This document shows positions 33,207 through 41,317 of a stretch of 64,000 nt of DNA, one piece after another. The translations under genes were made by a program, and so were the position numbers. Position 1 is the stretch's first letter. Each line of letters starts with the position of its first letter. The DNA is from Bin5 sp965200685 (GTDB lineage: Bacteria > Chloroflexota > Anaerolineae > Caldilineales > Caldilineaceae). The DNA lies in assembly GCA_965200685.1 (NCBI GenBank), contig OZ241379.1, positions 1,488,001-1,552,000 on the forward strand, in the 5' to 3' direction. The notes under the pieces were generated by a model, which worked only from the letters and a program-made list of their open reading frames with translations, searched no databases and was not told the DNA's origin.

Positions 33207-33947
33207 TCACTCCTGATATGCTCTCCGCAACACTTCCCGCACCTGCGCTGCGCCATTGCCCAATACATTGTAGGCAAAGGTGTTCGCCCAGCGCGGCCGA
33301 CCTGATGTGTTCGGCGCGGAGCCATGGATCACCAGAGATGTGAAGAAGATACCATCGCCCGGCCCCATAGGCACAGCCACTCCTTCTTCTCTCTTGTAAT
33401 AGTGTCCGGGCAGGAAGACGCCGAAGGTCTCCTGATGGTGCTCATGCTCCTGTAGGCCCCAACGATGGCTGCCGGGGATGAATTCCAAACAGCCGTTTTC
33501 TAGGGTCATGGGATCGATGGCAAGCTGACAGTTGATCATAAGGGGCTGGTTCTCGTCCGTCTGCCAATAGGCATAGTCCTGATGCCACGGGGTCGCTGCG
33601 CCCACACCCGCCTCCTTGGGCAGCAATTTGCTGTGATAGAGAGCCACCGACGCTTGCATCAACCCGGCCACGATGTCCAACAGGGCATCGCTACGCAGAA
33701 TGCGGTTGATCGTAGGGCTGACCAGTTCGCTGTGCATCAATTGACGGATGAGCTTGCCTTCATCCGCTGCCTCCGGGTCCTCCCAAGAGATATGGACACC
33801 TGCCGGAGGGTCTGTCAGCATGCGTTGGTGAATGTCGGTCAGCTCCCGCCGCATCTGCCCGATCAATTCCAGGGGGACAAGGCCTTTTTTGAGCAGATAA
33901 CCGTTTTCTTCAAAGGATTGCTTCTCTTCAGCGGAAAGCCTCATCAT
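33207..33947 (-). CDS. Phytanoyl-CoA dioxygenase (PhyH) family protein 1
   Basis: 246-residue non-haem Fe(II)/2-oxoglutarate-dependent oxygenase. The iron-binding facial triad is visible as H and D in ATPWHQDYAYW near residues 119-129 and the distal H in SLVIHGSAPNTSGRPRW near 209-225, whose Arg binds 2-oxoglutarate. ENGCLEFIPGSHRWG is another family hallmark. Members hydroxylate diverse lipids, sugars or small metabolites. A paralogous gene lies upstream at 34081-34872, with a stem-loop in the gap. The neighbouring aminotransferase and importers suggest small-molecule modification or breakdown; the substrate is unknown. Confidence 0.9.
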   Translation of the reverse strand: MMRLSAEEKQSFEENGYLLKKGLVPLELIGQMRRELTDIHQRMLTDPPAGVHISWEDPEAADEGKLIRQLMHSELVSPTINRILRSDALLDIVAGLMQASVALYHSKLLPKEAGVGAATPWHQDYAYWQTDENQPLMINCQLAIDPMTLENGCLEFIPGSHRWGLQEHEHHQETFGVFLPGHYYKREEGVAVPMGPGDGIFFTSLVIHGSAPNTSGRPRWANTFAYNVLGNGAAQVREVLRRAYQE

Positions 33948-33982
33948 GCTCCTCTACTGGTTACTGGTGATTGTTTCTCGGA

Positions 33983-34012
33983 GGACCGTGACCTGCAGAA
34001 CGGGCACGGTCC
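33983..34012 (-). promoter_or_regulatory. Intercistronic stem-loop between PhyH genes
   Basis: GGACCGTG (33983-33990) and CACGGTCC (34005-34012) form an 8-bp perfect stem with a 14-nt loop in the 133-nt gap between the two dioxygenase genes. No T-run follows in either direction. Confidence 0.45.
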
Positions 34013-34080
34013 CTATGCCATCAATCATCGCCGGCCCAACAGGATATTGCAAACACCAAACACCCATAGGGCTGCCTTTG

Positions 34081-34872
34081 CTACGCAAGATATTCACCGG
34101 GGATACGAGAACCGGAATACTCTTGATCCGCATCCCGGTTGGCAATGGCTGTGGGGATCTCGCCATCCCAATAGGCCGGCACTGTATCCGGCCGCTTGTG
34201 CCAGGCCAAAATCAGGGTTCGACGCTGGTTGGTCATGTTCCTACGAGCTGAGTGCAAGAGACGGGCATCCGCCAAAACGAGCGCGCCCCCCGAGACGCAT
34301 ACATCGACCTGATCCGGATGATCACCGAACATGACCGGATGGTCTTCTTCCACAAAGCGCGCCCCTTGTTCATGCGCGGGGACTAACTGGTCGTGTAGCG
34401 TAATGCGCTTGTGATGGGTGCCAGGAATGACCTTAAGACAGCCGTTTTCAACCGTTGTGTCGCGCAAATAGTACGACACAAACATCGTCTGCGGCCAGGG
34501 TGAAAGACTCATGGGGTCGTTCCATTGCATCCAATCCTGATGCCAATAGAGGGCGGGCTCTCCTGGATCTTTCGTCAGGATGATAATGCCTCCAGTGCTC
34601 TCGAAATCGCCAAAACCCATCTCTTCAAGTGCTTGCCGTGTCGGGCCCCACTCCAACAACTTCTGGATGAGCGCATTGTCTTCACCACGCACATTTACGT
34701 GCTGCCCTTGATATTTCACGTCAGGTGGCGGCTCATGGGCCGCGATCAAACGCTCGGACTCTGCGCGCAGCTCCTCAAGAAATGACTCGGTCAAGATGCC
34801 ATCGACCACGCAGTACCCATCGCGTATCATCTGCTCCCGCTTTTGCAGAGCTACTTCCGGTCTCATAATCAT
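34081..34872 (-). CDS. Phytanoyl-CoA dioxygenase (PhyH) family protein 2
   Basis: 263 residues. The triad is seen as HQD in ALYWHQDWMQWNDP near 135-148 and the distal H in DARLLHSARRNMTNQRRTL near 209-227, whose RR supplies the 2-oxoglutarate Arg. ENGCLKVIPGTHHKR is the conserved middle segment. It differs clearly from the downstream PhyH paralogue, so they probably do not share one substrate. It lies 50 nt after the DegT-type aminotransferase gene on the same strand, with a small inverted repeat in the spacer. Likely role: oxidation of a small metabolite; the exact reaction is unknown. Confidence 0.9.
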   Translation of the reverse strand: MIMRPEVALQKREQMIRDGYCVVDGILTESFLEELRAESERLIAAHEPPPDVKYQGQHVNVRGEDNALIQKLLEWGPTRQALEEMGFGDFESTGGIIILTKDPGEPALYWHQDWMQWNDPMSLSPWPQTMFVSYYLRDTTVENGCLKVIPGTHHKRITLHDQLVPAHEQGARFVEEDHPVMFGDHPDQVDVCVSGGALVLADARLLHSARRNMTNQRRTLILAWHKRPDTVPAYWDGEIPTAIANRDADQEYSGSRIPGEYLA

Positions 34873-34892
34873 ACTCTATCTCCTTTCTACAA

Positions 34893-34920
34893 GCAGTGGC
34901 TCGTAATCAATGGCCACTGC
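34893..34920 (-). promoter_or_regulatory. Intercistronic inverted repeat at the DegT gene 3' end
   Basis: GCAGTGGC (34893-34900) and GCCACTGC (34913-34920) form an 8-bp perfect stem around 12 nt, directly after the DegT aminotransferase stop. The sequence through 34927 shares the words GGCTCGTAA and CTGCAGTTACG with the hairpin at 30777-30820, and supplies the TAA stop of the aminotransferase gene. Confidence 0.5.
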
Positions 34921-34922
34921 AG

Positions 34923-36206
34923 TTACGCCTCATAGCCCTCTAGATCAGCGATGTTCTCCACTACCTTGACCACCGCATCCAAGTACTGTTCCATCTGATC
35001 CGGCCCATTGGGGGCCGAGAGATGTGGCTGTAGGAAATTGAACTCCCGATCCACCAGCCCTTCGGTCACCGGCAACGAACCGATAGAGTAGTCGGCCTCT
35101 CCTGTGTAATGGGGACATTGGAACGGGCAGCCATGTCCATAGACATTCTTTTCTTGGAAGATGGCCCGATGGTGGATGGGCCCTGAAGGCATAGGCTTGC
35201 CGCCGGGGTGGAACAGGAAATTGGCACTGTTGACATAGGTAAGAGCTGTAACGCCCTCAGCATTCAAGGCCTTGACAAAGGTATCCCTCGGGATACCTAG
35301 CTCCTCCTCGGCGTAGAGCCCGCTATACATGTGGTAGACATGCTTGGCGTTGGGCCCGACAAAGGGTGGGGTGATCCCGGGGATCTTGCTCAATTCTTGC
35401 GTCAGCAACGCACAATTGGCGATGCGGGCTTCGTTCGCCTCTTCAAAGGTTTCAAGGGCCTCATAAGCCAACGTCATGGCGAACCTGTCGATACGGTGGT
35501 TGTCTCCATAGCCGCCAGTGGAGGCGTACCGCAGGAGATCGGAATTGGTCAGGATCTTGGAGAGGGTCGAAGGATGTTGGCCCCCGAGGGCACCTCGTTC
35601 ATAGTAGTCCCGGTTGTTCGTTGTCATCACCCCGCCGCTGGTGGCTGCGATAGGCTTGCCGGCGAAGCTGAAACAGGTGATGTCGGCCAATCCCCCTACC
35701 GGCCGACCATCCACTTGGGCCCCAGTAGCCTGGGCAGAATCTTCAATGAAGACGATACCATGTTCTTGGGCAATCGCAAGCAGTTCATTGACATACACCG
35801 GATGGCCGTACAGATCCACGGCGATGATCGCTTTTGTGCGTGAGGTGATCTTACGGCGCACATCCTCCGGGTCAAGGGTGAAGGTCTTGGGGTCCACATC
35901 GGCGAAGATGGGGACAGCATTGTTGTGCATGATGCAACTGACGCTGGCAATCCACGTAAATGAGGGAACGATCACCTCATCCCCCGGCCCAGCCTCCGCG
36001 GCCACCAAGGCCGAGTTCAACGCCACCTGTCCCGATGAGACCGGCAGAGCATATTCGACCTGCATCTTCTTGGCAAATGCCTCGGAAAATTCCTCCCATG
36101 AAGGCACCTGCCCTCTCTCCCACATCGGGGAGCGGGGATGGGGACTCTCATGCGGTTTGGTCGTAACCGCCTTCTCACCGCCCAGTAGGGCTAATTTGCT
36201 CATCAA
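34923..36206 (-). CDS. DegT/DnrJ/EryC1/StrS-family aminotransferase
   Basis: 427-residue fold-type I PLP enzyme. The likely start is the second methionine, giving MSKLALLGGEKAVTTK; GGEKAV is the usual N-terminal motif. Visible family features are VSSGQVALNSALVAAEAGPGDEVIVPSFTWIAS near 56-87, EDSAQATG near residue 155 (Asp stacks with PLP) and FSFAGKPIAATSGG near 173-186, whose Lys would form the internal aldimine. These enzymes aminate keto sugars or related compounds using glutamate or glutamine. Some relatives act on scyllo-inosose or lack activity. It is the first gene of the minus-strand set with the two PhyH genes, consistent with metabolism of an amino-sugar-like compound. Confidence 0.9.
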   Translation of the reverse strand: MMSKLALLGGEKAVTTKPHESPHPRSPMWERGQVPSWEEFSEAFAKKMQVEYALPVSSGQVALNSALVAAEAGPGDEVIVPSFTWIASVSCIMHNNAVPIFADVDPKTFTLDPEDVRRKITSRTKAIIAVDLYGHPVYVNELLAIAQEHGIVFIEDSAQATGAQVDGRPVGGLADITCFSFAGKPIAATSGGVMTTNNRDYYERGALGGQHPSTLSKILTNSDLLRYASTGGYGDNHRIDRFAMTLAYEALETFEEANEARIANCALLTQELSKIPGITPPFVGPNAKHVYHMYSGLYAEEELGIPRDTFVKALNAEGVTALTYVNSANFLFHPGGKPMPSGPIHHRAIFQEKNVYGHGCPFQCPHYTGEADYSIGSLPVTEGLVDREFNFLQPHLSAPNGPDQMEQYLDAVVKVVENIADLEGYEA

Positions 36207-36479
36207 AAACTCCTTTCACTGCACGTGGCTCATGGCTAATGACGAGGAGAGAGAACACCGCTCTCACGTTACTCGCCCTTGCAGTCTACACTCTTTGAAG
36301 AAAAGGGGCAATCTCATATATCGTTCCCTCTTCACCTATAGCAGCCCCCCATACCTGTCATGGCACATGCAGCAACCATGGGGGAAATGCAGGTAGACAA
36401 CTTCTGTAAATTTGATTATACTACCTACTGCAGGAAGCAGGATAGACATCTTCTTACTCAAGCGGAAAGGAAAACGCAG
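36207..36479. other. Divergent intergenic region between aminotransferase and CUT1 importer 1
   Basis: No gene is seen. It contains a strong plus-strand promoter at 36394-36422, an inverted repeat CCCCCAT (36346-36352) / ATGGGGG (36378-36384), and near 36219 a degenerate copy of the GTGGCTC-type intergenic repeat. A ribosome site AAAGGA precedes ATG 36480. I did not identify the minus-strand promoter for the aminotransferase gene. Confidence 0.5.
36394..36422 (+). promoter_or_regulatory. Sigma-70-type promoter of CUT1 importer 1
   Basis: TAGACA (36394-36399) and TATACT (36417-36422) are separated by 17 nt. Transcription would start near 36429, about 50 nt before the SBP start at 36480. Confidence 0.6.
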
Positions 36480-37988
36480 ATGACAGACCGTACCATTTCA
36501 CGACGTACATTTCTCAGAACAGCCGGTGCTGCTACCCTCGGTGCTGGGATGGTCGGCTCTCTGGCGGCCTGCCAACTACCGGCCGCGCCAGCCGGCGATA
36601 GCGGCGAAGCTGCCGTCAGTGAGGTCAAAGAACTGACCACCTACTGGGGTGGCTGGACGCCTACCCAGAGCATGGAACGCTCTGAAGATAACCCTCTGCC
36701 TCACAACAAGATCGTGGAAGTGCTGGATGGGTACATGGCGGAACACCCAGATGTACAGATCGAATGGATCCGCATCCCCCAAGGTATGCAGTCCCGGGAA
36801 TGGACCATCGCCCAACAGGCAGCCGGCACCATCCCCCACATCGTTACCCATGCACACTGGTATATCAAGGATGACCTAGATAAGAACTGGTGGGTCGAAC
36901 TGACACCCTTCCTGAACGAACCAAACCCTTACATCTCCACGGGTGAGCCGGGCAGCGATAGATGGCTGAATCAGTTCTACCCCATTCCTACGGGCGAAGC
37001 CCTCATGCGGGACGGCTACTACAACCTCGTGTTCGGCCTAGTTACCACCTTTTTCTATTATAACGTGGATTGGTTCAACGACATGGGCCTGGCAGCACCG
37101 CAGACCTATGCTGAATTTCTGGATGTGTGTCAAGCCTTCCGGGATGAGGACGTTGATGCCTATGGTGGCTGGACCGGCCGGGTGTCGGACACGGACCACT
37201 GGTATCGTATACAGATGGGTGGCATGATCATGGCCGGGGAGATCGAGCCCCAAGTCAACCCAGATCGGGATACCGCGACCTATGAGGAAGTGGCCTGCGC
37301 CATCAAATCAGAGATCTACAATGCACATCTACCCCAGTATCGGGAATGGATGGAGCTCTGGAAGATGAATGTGCCGTACCGGCCCGCGGACTGGACGATC
37401 CAAGCCACGGACTCCCATTCTCGGTTCCTGAACAAGGTAGAGCCGATTATGGAAAACGGGACCTGGTCCTTCCCCCGCCTCCAGTATGATCCGCTGGTAG
37501 ATTTTGAGTGGAGCACGTTCTTTGCCCCCTTGCTGACCAGCGCAAGCAGCCAGTTCGTCACCGACCCACCAACCCCGGCCTGGCCCATAGGCGGCCCTGT
37601 TGGCGACCAAATCGCAGTCACCACCCGCTCGCAGAAGGACGGTGTCTTAGACACGGTTATCGATCTGCTGCGTTGGATCTCGGAGCCGAACAACTTATAC
37701 ACTATCCAGTCTGAGATCGGCACCACCATGCCGAATGTCAAGAACGTGCCGGTCGACCCACGCTTTGAGGACCCCTTTGAACTGCTGACTACGCAGATCG
37801 GCGAAACACAGATGTTTGTCTATGAGGAAGTCAAGATGGATCCTGAAGCCGCGGAACCTATCGGCCAGGCCTGGCGCTCCTATCTGCTGGATCAGATGGA
37901 GTTGGACGACGCCCTCAACACCATCCAAGAAGAATTCACAGCCTACGCGGACCGTTACATCGAACGTGAAGGATTTGAATGTTCGTAG
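36480..37988 (+). CDS. Extracellular substrate-binding protein (family 1-like) with Tat signal, CUT1 importer 1
   Basis: 502 residues from ATG 36480. The longer open frame from 36360 starts upstream of the promoter and is unlikely. The N-terminus has the twin-arginine motif SRRTFLRTAG near residues 7-16 and a lipobox LAAC near 30-33, so it is a Tat-exported lipoprotein. The mature part shows sugar-binding-protein features: a hydrophobic start ELTTYWGGWTP, VEVLDGYMAEHPDVQIEWIRIP and several Trp-rich stretches. It delivers a sugar or related solute to the permeases at 38065-39898. A 15-bp stem-loop follows its stop. At about 500 residues it is longer than typical SBPs (about 430). Confidence 0.9.
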   Translation: MTDRTISRRTFLRTAGAATLGAGMVGSLAACQLPAAPAGDSGEAAVSEVKELTTYWGGWTPTQSMERSEDNPLPHNKIVEVLDGYMAEHPDVQIEWIRIPQGMQSREWTIAQQAAGTIPHIVTHAHWYIKDDLDKNWWVELTPFLNEPNPYISTGEPGSDRWLNQFYPIPTGEALMRDGYYNLVFGLVTTFFYYNVDWFNDMGLAAPQTYAEFLDVCQAFRDEDVDAYGGWTGRVSDTDHWYRIQMGGMIMAGEIEPQVNPDRDTATYEEVACAIKSEIYNAHLPQYREWMELWKMNVPYRPADWTIQATDSHSRFLNKVEPIMENGTWSFPRLQYDPLVDFEWSTFFAPLLTSASSQFVTDPPTPAWPIGGPVGDQIAVTTRSQKDGVLDTVIDLLRWISEPNNLYTIQSEIGTTMPNVKNVPVDPRFEDPFELLTTQIGETQMFVYEEVKMDPEAAEPIGQAWRSYLLDQMELDDALNTIQEEFTAYADRYIEREGFECS

Positions 37989-37998
37989 GGCCCTGCTC

Positions 37999-38043
37999 TG
38001 CTTGGCCCGACACCCGCTGTGCTCGGCAGTGTCGGGCCAAGCA
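37999..38043 (+). promoter_or_regulatory. Strong intercistronic stem-loop between SBP and permease genes, CUT1 importer 1
   Basis: GCTTGGCCCGACAC (38000-38013) and GTGTCGGGCCAAGC (38029-38042) are perfect complements, extended by a T-A pair at 37999/38043 to 15 bp, with a 15-nt loop. No T-run follows. It begins 11 nt after the SBP stop, the position where stem-loops protect SBP messages and lower permease expression in other systems. Confidence 0.75.
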
Positions 38044-38064
38044 AACAGTTGGAGAGATATACTG

Positions 38065-39015
38065 ATGGCTGTAGAACAGATACCCGCCCCCTCAATCCAA
38101 TACGGCGGTGTGCAGGTAGGCAAAAAATCATTGTGGACACGGATACGCGAAGGGCGCGTAGCCTATTTGATGCTCACACCTACGTTTGTCTTCCTCCTGA
38201 TCTTCATGTACTATCCCGCCCTGTTGGGGTTGTACCGCTCGCTCTTCAAGTGGAATGCTGGCCTGGAGGCCGAGTTTGTCAGTCTTGACCATTTTGTCAG
38301 GCTCTTCACCAAAGACCGGGTATTCCTCAACTCCCTGGACCACATGCTGCAGCTTGCTGCCTGGTATGTGGTATCCACGGTCGGTGTCTCCCTTTTCATC
38401 GCCGTGTTGATTCACCGGCTCCGAGGAGGGCGCACCCAATATACCTTCCGCTTGATGATGATCCTACCGGTTGTCATCCCCAGCATCGTCCCTCTCCTGC
38501 TCTGGAAGTTTATCTACGATGTCTCTGTTGGGCCGCTCAATGCGCTCCTGACTTGGGTTGGCTTAGAGTCGTGGACGCGCGCCTGGCTTGCTGACCCCAC
38601 TGTCGCCCTCTATGCTGTCATGTTACGCAATTTTCCCTGGGTAGATGGGGTCGCCATCCTGATTCTCCTGGCCGGCCTGCAGGCCATCCCCTACGAGATC
38701 GTGGAGAGTGCCATGATCGATGGGGCTAACGAGATGCGGCGTTTCTGGTCCATTGAACTGCCCCTCATCGCCGGCCAGGTCAAGCTCATCTCCGTCCTCA
38801 CCATCATATGGGGCGTACAGGAATTTACCGCCGTCTTTGCCATGACCCAAGGGGGCCCGATCAACAGCACCATGGTACCGGGGATGTGGATGTTTTGGAA
38901 CGCCTTCCGCATTAACAAGATGGGCTATGCCTCGGCCATCGGCGTCGTGATGTTCTTGATCACCTTCGTGTTCACCCTCATCAACTTGAAGTACATCACC
39001 ACAGAGGAGTACTGA
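38065..39015 (+). CDS. CUT1 ABC transporter permease (MalF/UgpA-like), importer 1
   Basis: 316 residues from ATG 38065, which has GGAGAG about 10 nt upstream; the longer frame from 37816 overlaps the SBP gene. The first helix (AYLMLTPTFVFLLIFMYYPALLGLYRSLF) is typical of this family. The EAA loop is in EIVESAMIDGANEMRRFWSIELPLIAGQ near residues 212-239 with the conserved A..DGA...F..I.LP pattern. Six helices are expected. It pairs with the MalG-like permease whose ATG lies 4 nt after its stop. Confidence 0.92.
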   Translation: MAVEQIPAPSIQYGGVQVGKKSLWTRIREGRVAYLMLTPTFVFLLIFMYYPALLGLYRSLFKWNAGLEAEFVSLDHFVRLFTKDRVFLNSLDHMLQLAAWYVVSTVGVSLFIAVLIHRLRGGRTQYTFRLMMILPVVIPSIVPLLLWKFIYDVSVGPLNALLTWVGLESWTRAWLADPTVALYAVMLRNFPWVDGVAILILLAGLQAIPYEIVESAMIDGANEMRRFWSIELPLIAGQVKLISVLTIIWGVQEFTAVFAMTQGGPINSTMVPGMWMFWNAFRINKMGYASAIGVVMFLITFVFTLINLKYITTEEY

Positions 39016-39019
39016 TCCC

Positions 39020-39898
39020 ATGAGCATGGCCCCAGCCGGTTCCGAACCGATTCCCGCCAAGGATACAGGTCAACAACTCGCCTCATTCCTGCATAGCGAT
39101 TGGTGGCGCATCCTCGTCCTGAGTGTGTTCTTAGTAGGGGCTATCACCCCATTGGTCATGGCCTTCTTCATCTCCTTCAAGACGATTCCCCAATTCGCGC
39201 GCCAGCCATTTGCCCTCACTTTCCCCCTCCATTGGGAGAACTATGGCCTCGCCTGGCAGATCGTGCGGCAGTTCATCCTCAACAGCCTCATCGTCAGTGG
39301 CGGGACCGTCATCGGCGTGCTGTTGTTCGCCTCTCTAGCCGCCTATGCCTTTGGCATACTTGACTTTCCGGGCAGGCAGATTCTCTTCTACCTGATGCTT
39401 GCCTTGATGATGGTACCCTCGGCCATGACCCTGATTCCCTCCTTTGTCTTGGTCAGGGATCTGCGCCTGATCAACACATATTGGGCCATGATCCTGCCCT
39501 GGATCGCCAGCGGACAGGTCTTCGCCATGTTCATCCTGCGTACATTCTTTGAGAGCCTACCCAAGGAACTTTTTGACGCCGCGCGTATTGACGGGGCCAG
39601 TGAATGGCAAGGTTATTGGCGCATCGCCCTACCACTCAGCAAATCTATGCTCGGCGTAGCCGCCATTCTCAACATCCTCGGGACTTGGAACAACCTCATT
39701 TGGCCCGCCTTAACCATCACCCAACAGGACCTGATGCCCCTCACGCCAGGGCTCTGGACATACCAGACGGAGTACTTCACCCGCTATGGCCTCACAATGG
39801 CCGGCCTGTTAATCGGCTCTATCCCTCTCATCATCCTCTTCTTCTTTACCAGCCGTTGGTTTGTGGCCGGGCTTACCTCTGGTGCTATCAAAGTATAA
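39020..39898 (+). CDS. CUT1 ABC transporter permease (MalG/UgpE-like), importer 1
   Basis: 292 residues. Helix 1 is WRILVLSVFLVGAITPLVMAFFISFKT, followed by PLHWENYGLAWQIVRQFILNSLIVSGGT, a MalG hallmark. The EAA loop is KELFDAARIDGASEWQGYWRIALPLSKSML near 176-205. The C-terminus SRWFVAGLTSGAIKV is the standard ending. No ATPase gene follows. The spacer beyond holds a fragment of another MalG-type C-terminus on the opposite strand. Confidence 0.92.
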   Translation: MSMAPAGSEPIPAKDTGQQLASFLHSDWWRILVLSVFLVGAITPLVMAFFISFKTIPQFARQPFALTFPLHWENYGLAWQIVRQFILNSLIVSGGTVIGVLLFASLAAYAFGILDFPGRQILFYLMLALMMVPSAMTLIPSFVLVRDLRLINTYWAMILPWIASGQVFAMFILRTFFESLPKELFDAARIDGASEWQGYWRIALPLSKSMLGVAAILNILGTWNNLIWPALTITQQDLMPLTPGLWTYQTEYFTRYGLTMAGLLIGSIPLIILFFFTSRWFVAGLTSGAIKV

Positions 39899-39958
39899 TG
39901 GCAGTTCCTGGTCACGCAGTTGCCCTGGTGTCTACCTTTACCCTGTGCCTATCACACT

Positions 39959-40009
39959 CTAGCGCTTGATGCCTGACATCACGATCCCTTCCACAAAATA
40001 TCTCTGCAT
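39959..40009 (-). pseudogene. Remnant of a MalG-type permease C-terminus
   Basis: On the minus strand this encodes MQRYFVEGIVMSGIKR and then TAG. The pattern matches the ends of MalG-type permeases, compare in this window FQRQIVEGITSGVFK, SRWFVAGLTSGAIKV and QRRFVDGLTQGGLKL. An in-frame TGA stands immediately upstream (40010-40012) and nothing permease-like lies before it. It looks like the last piece of a deleted permease gene, located after the Gfo/Idh/MocA gene on the same strand. A 16-residue match could be chance. Confidence 0.45.
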
Positions 40010-40064
40010 TCAGCATCAGCAAGAGAGGCCGCCATGGGCTTTGCCAGAAAGATATACGCGCGTC

Positions 40065-41117
40065 TCAGATCCAACCGTGATGAATCGTGACGGGCGTGCC
40101 GGCCTGTTGATGGGCCCATGATAGACCACTTTCTAACATGACCTCGCGCCCGCTGATGGCCGACTGTTCGGCAGCAAAGAGGATCTCCATAATATGTCGC
40201 CCCCACTCGCCAGAAGAGGGCGGCTCAATGTCTTGGGCAATTGCTTCAGCAAAAGCCTTCCACTCATTGTGCATTTCGGCTGGCGGATCGTCAAAGGGTC
40301 GATCTTCCCATTGGTTGCCCTTCCCGACTTTGACATACTTCTCGCCATGCTGGCTGAAGCGTAGCGTACCATTGGCACCGATCACCTGGCAGCTAAAATC
40401 GGGCGCGCCATCAGCAAACCCCACAGAAACAGCTACGCCGGCCAGCCCATTCTTGTAGCGAATAAAGGCTGTTGCCGAATCATCGCCGGCCTGATAATGG
40501 GCGCGCGTACCGATTGCGGCCGACACCGATACGGCTTGAGATGCCATGACCCAGGTGAGGCGGTCTACCACGTGAACGCCATTGGACAGCCACATGCCGC
40601 CCCCATGGAAACGGCTGCGGTATTGGGGCCGACGCCCGGCTATGTTCCAATTCTTGGACATATAAGAGACGGCCGTGATCAGCGGGCCCAATTCACCCGA
40701 ATCAAGGATCTCCTTGGCTTTCAGGCTGGTGCCATAAAAGTGTTGGGTCTGCCCGACCATGAGCTTCACGTCATGGTTGGCCGCGGCCTCGATCATCTCA
40801 TCACACTGAGCCAGGCTGAGGGCCATGGGCTTTTCGACTAGGACATGTTTGCCGGCCTGGCAGGCGTCCACAGTGAGCCGGTGATGTAGGTGGTGTCCCA
40901 GCACCACAGCTACCGCCTCTACCTCTGCATCTGCCAAAAGCTCTGTGTGCGAAGAGTAGCCATTGGGGATGTCATACTTCTCCATATAGGCGCGACGATT
41001 CACCTCAAAAAGATCGGCGACCGCTACGACTTCCACATTCTCAAGCGTGGCAATTGCATCACAATGGGCGCGCGCAATGCCGCCCAGCCCGATAATTCCA
41101 ACTTTTAGTTTCGCCAT
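40065..41117 (-). CDS. Gfo/Idh/MocA-family oxidoreductase
   Basis: 350-residue NAD(P)-dependent dehydrogenase. The Rossmann motif GIIGLGGIARAHCDAI occupies about residues 7-22, and HVLVEKPMALSLAQCDEMI near residues 90-108 contains the EKP motif with the catalytic lysine. The C-terminal domain includes GRRPQYRSRFHGGGMWLSNGVHVVDRLTW, with the conserved GG...D.G.H-like pattern and the H..D catalytic neighbourhood. Members oxidise sugars, inositols or sugar acids. It lies between CUT1 importer 1 (plus strand, convergent) and the AT-rich methylase. A sugar-catabolic role with the neighbouring importers is likely. Confidence 0.92.
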   Translation of the reverse strand: MAKLKVGIIGLGGIARAHCDAIATLENVEVVAVADLFEVNRRAYMEKYDIPNGYSSHTELLADAEVEAVAVVLGHHLHHRLTVDACQAGKHVLVEKPMALSLAQCDEMIEAAANHDVKLMVGQTQHFYGTSLKAKEILDSGELGPLITAVSYMSKNWNIAGRRPQYRSRFHGGGMWLSNGVHVVDRLTWVMASQAVSVSAAIGTRAHYQAGDDSATAFIRYKNGLAGVAVSVGFADGAPDFSCQVIGANGTLRFSQHGEKYVKVGKGNQWEDRPFDDPPAEMHNEWKAFAEAIAQDIEPPSSGEWGRHIMEILFAAEQSAISGREVMLESGLSWAHQQAGTPVTIHHGWI

Positions 41118-41251
41118 ACGTTCTCGGCCCCTTGTGTAGGGATACGGTACATTGCACGCCTTTGCGGCGCGCCTTCGTCTATCGCAACCAATATGCGAAG
41201 CAGTGCATATAGAATCTCATATATCTAGAGAAAAGCGAAACGCCGTGATTT

Positions 41252-41280
41252 TTGATGGTACTGGCTATTCGGGTTACAAT
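41252..41280 (+). promoter_or_regulatory. Candidate promoter of the AT-rich methylase
   Basis: TTGATG (41252-41257) and TACAAT (41275-41280) are separated by 17 nt. The start point near 41287 would give a short leader before ATG 41318, where AAGGA provides the ribosome site. Confidence 0.5.
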
Positions 41281-41317
41281 AAAATTGTAGAGTACAAACC
41301 GGTAAGGACATCCTACG

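Noticed and set aside
33582..34334. 250-codon plus-strand frame across the PhyH genes
   Set aside because: It runs antisense across two conserved dioxygenases and the stem-loop between them, with no ribosome site or family motif.
35614..36396. 260-codon plus-strand frame over the DegT gene
   Set aside because: It is antisense to the aminotransferase and shows low-complexity, unnatural composition.
37999..38043. Transcription terminator after the importer 1 SBP gene
   Set aside because: The stem is strong but no T-run follows and permease genes of the same system are directly downstream.
39979..40206. 75-residue open frame overlapping the Gfo gene end
   Set aside because: It is a shifted reading of the Gfo/Idh/MocA gene and the spacer, in the wrong frame.
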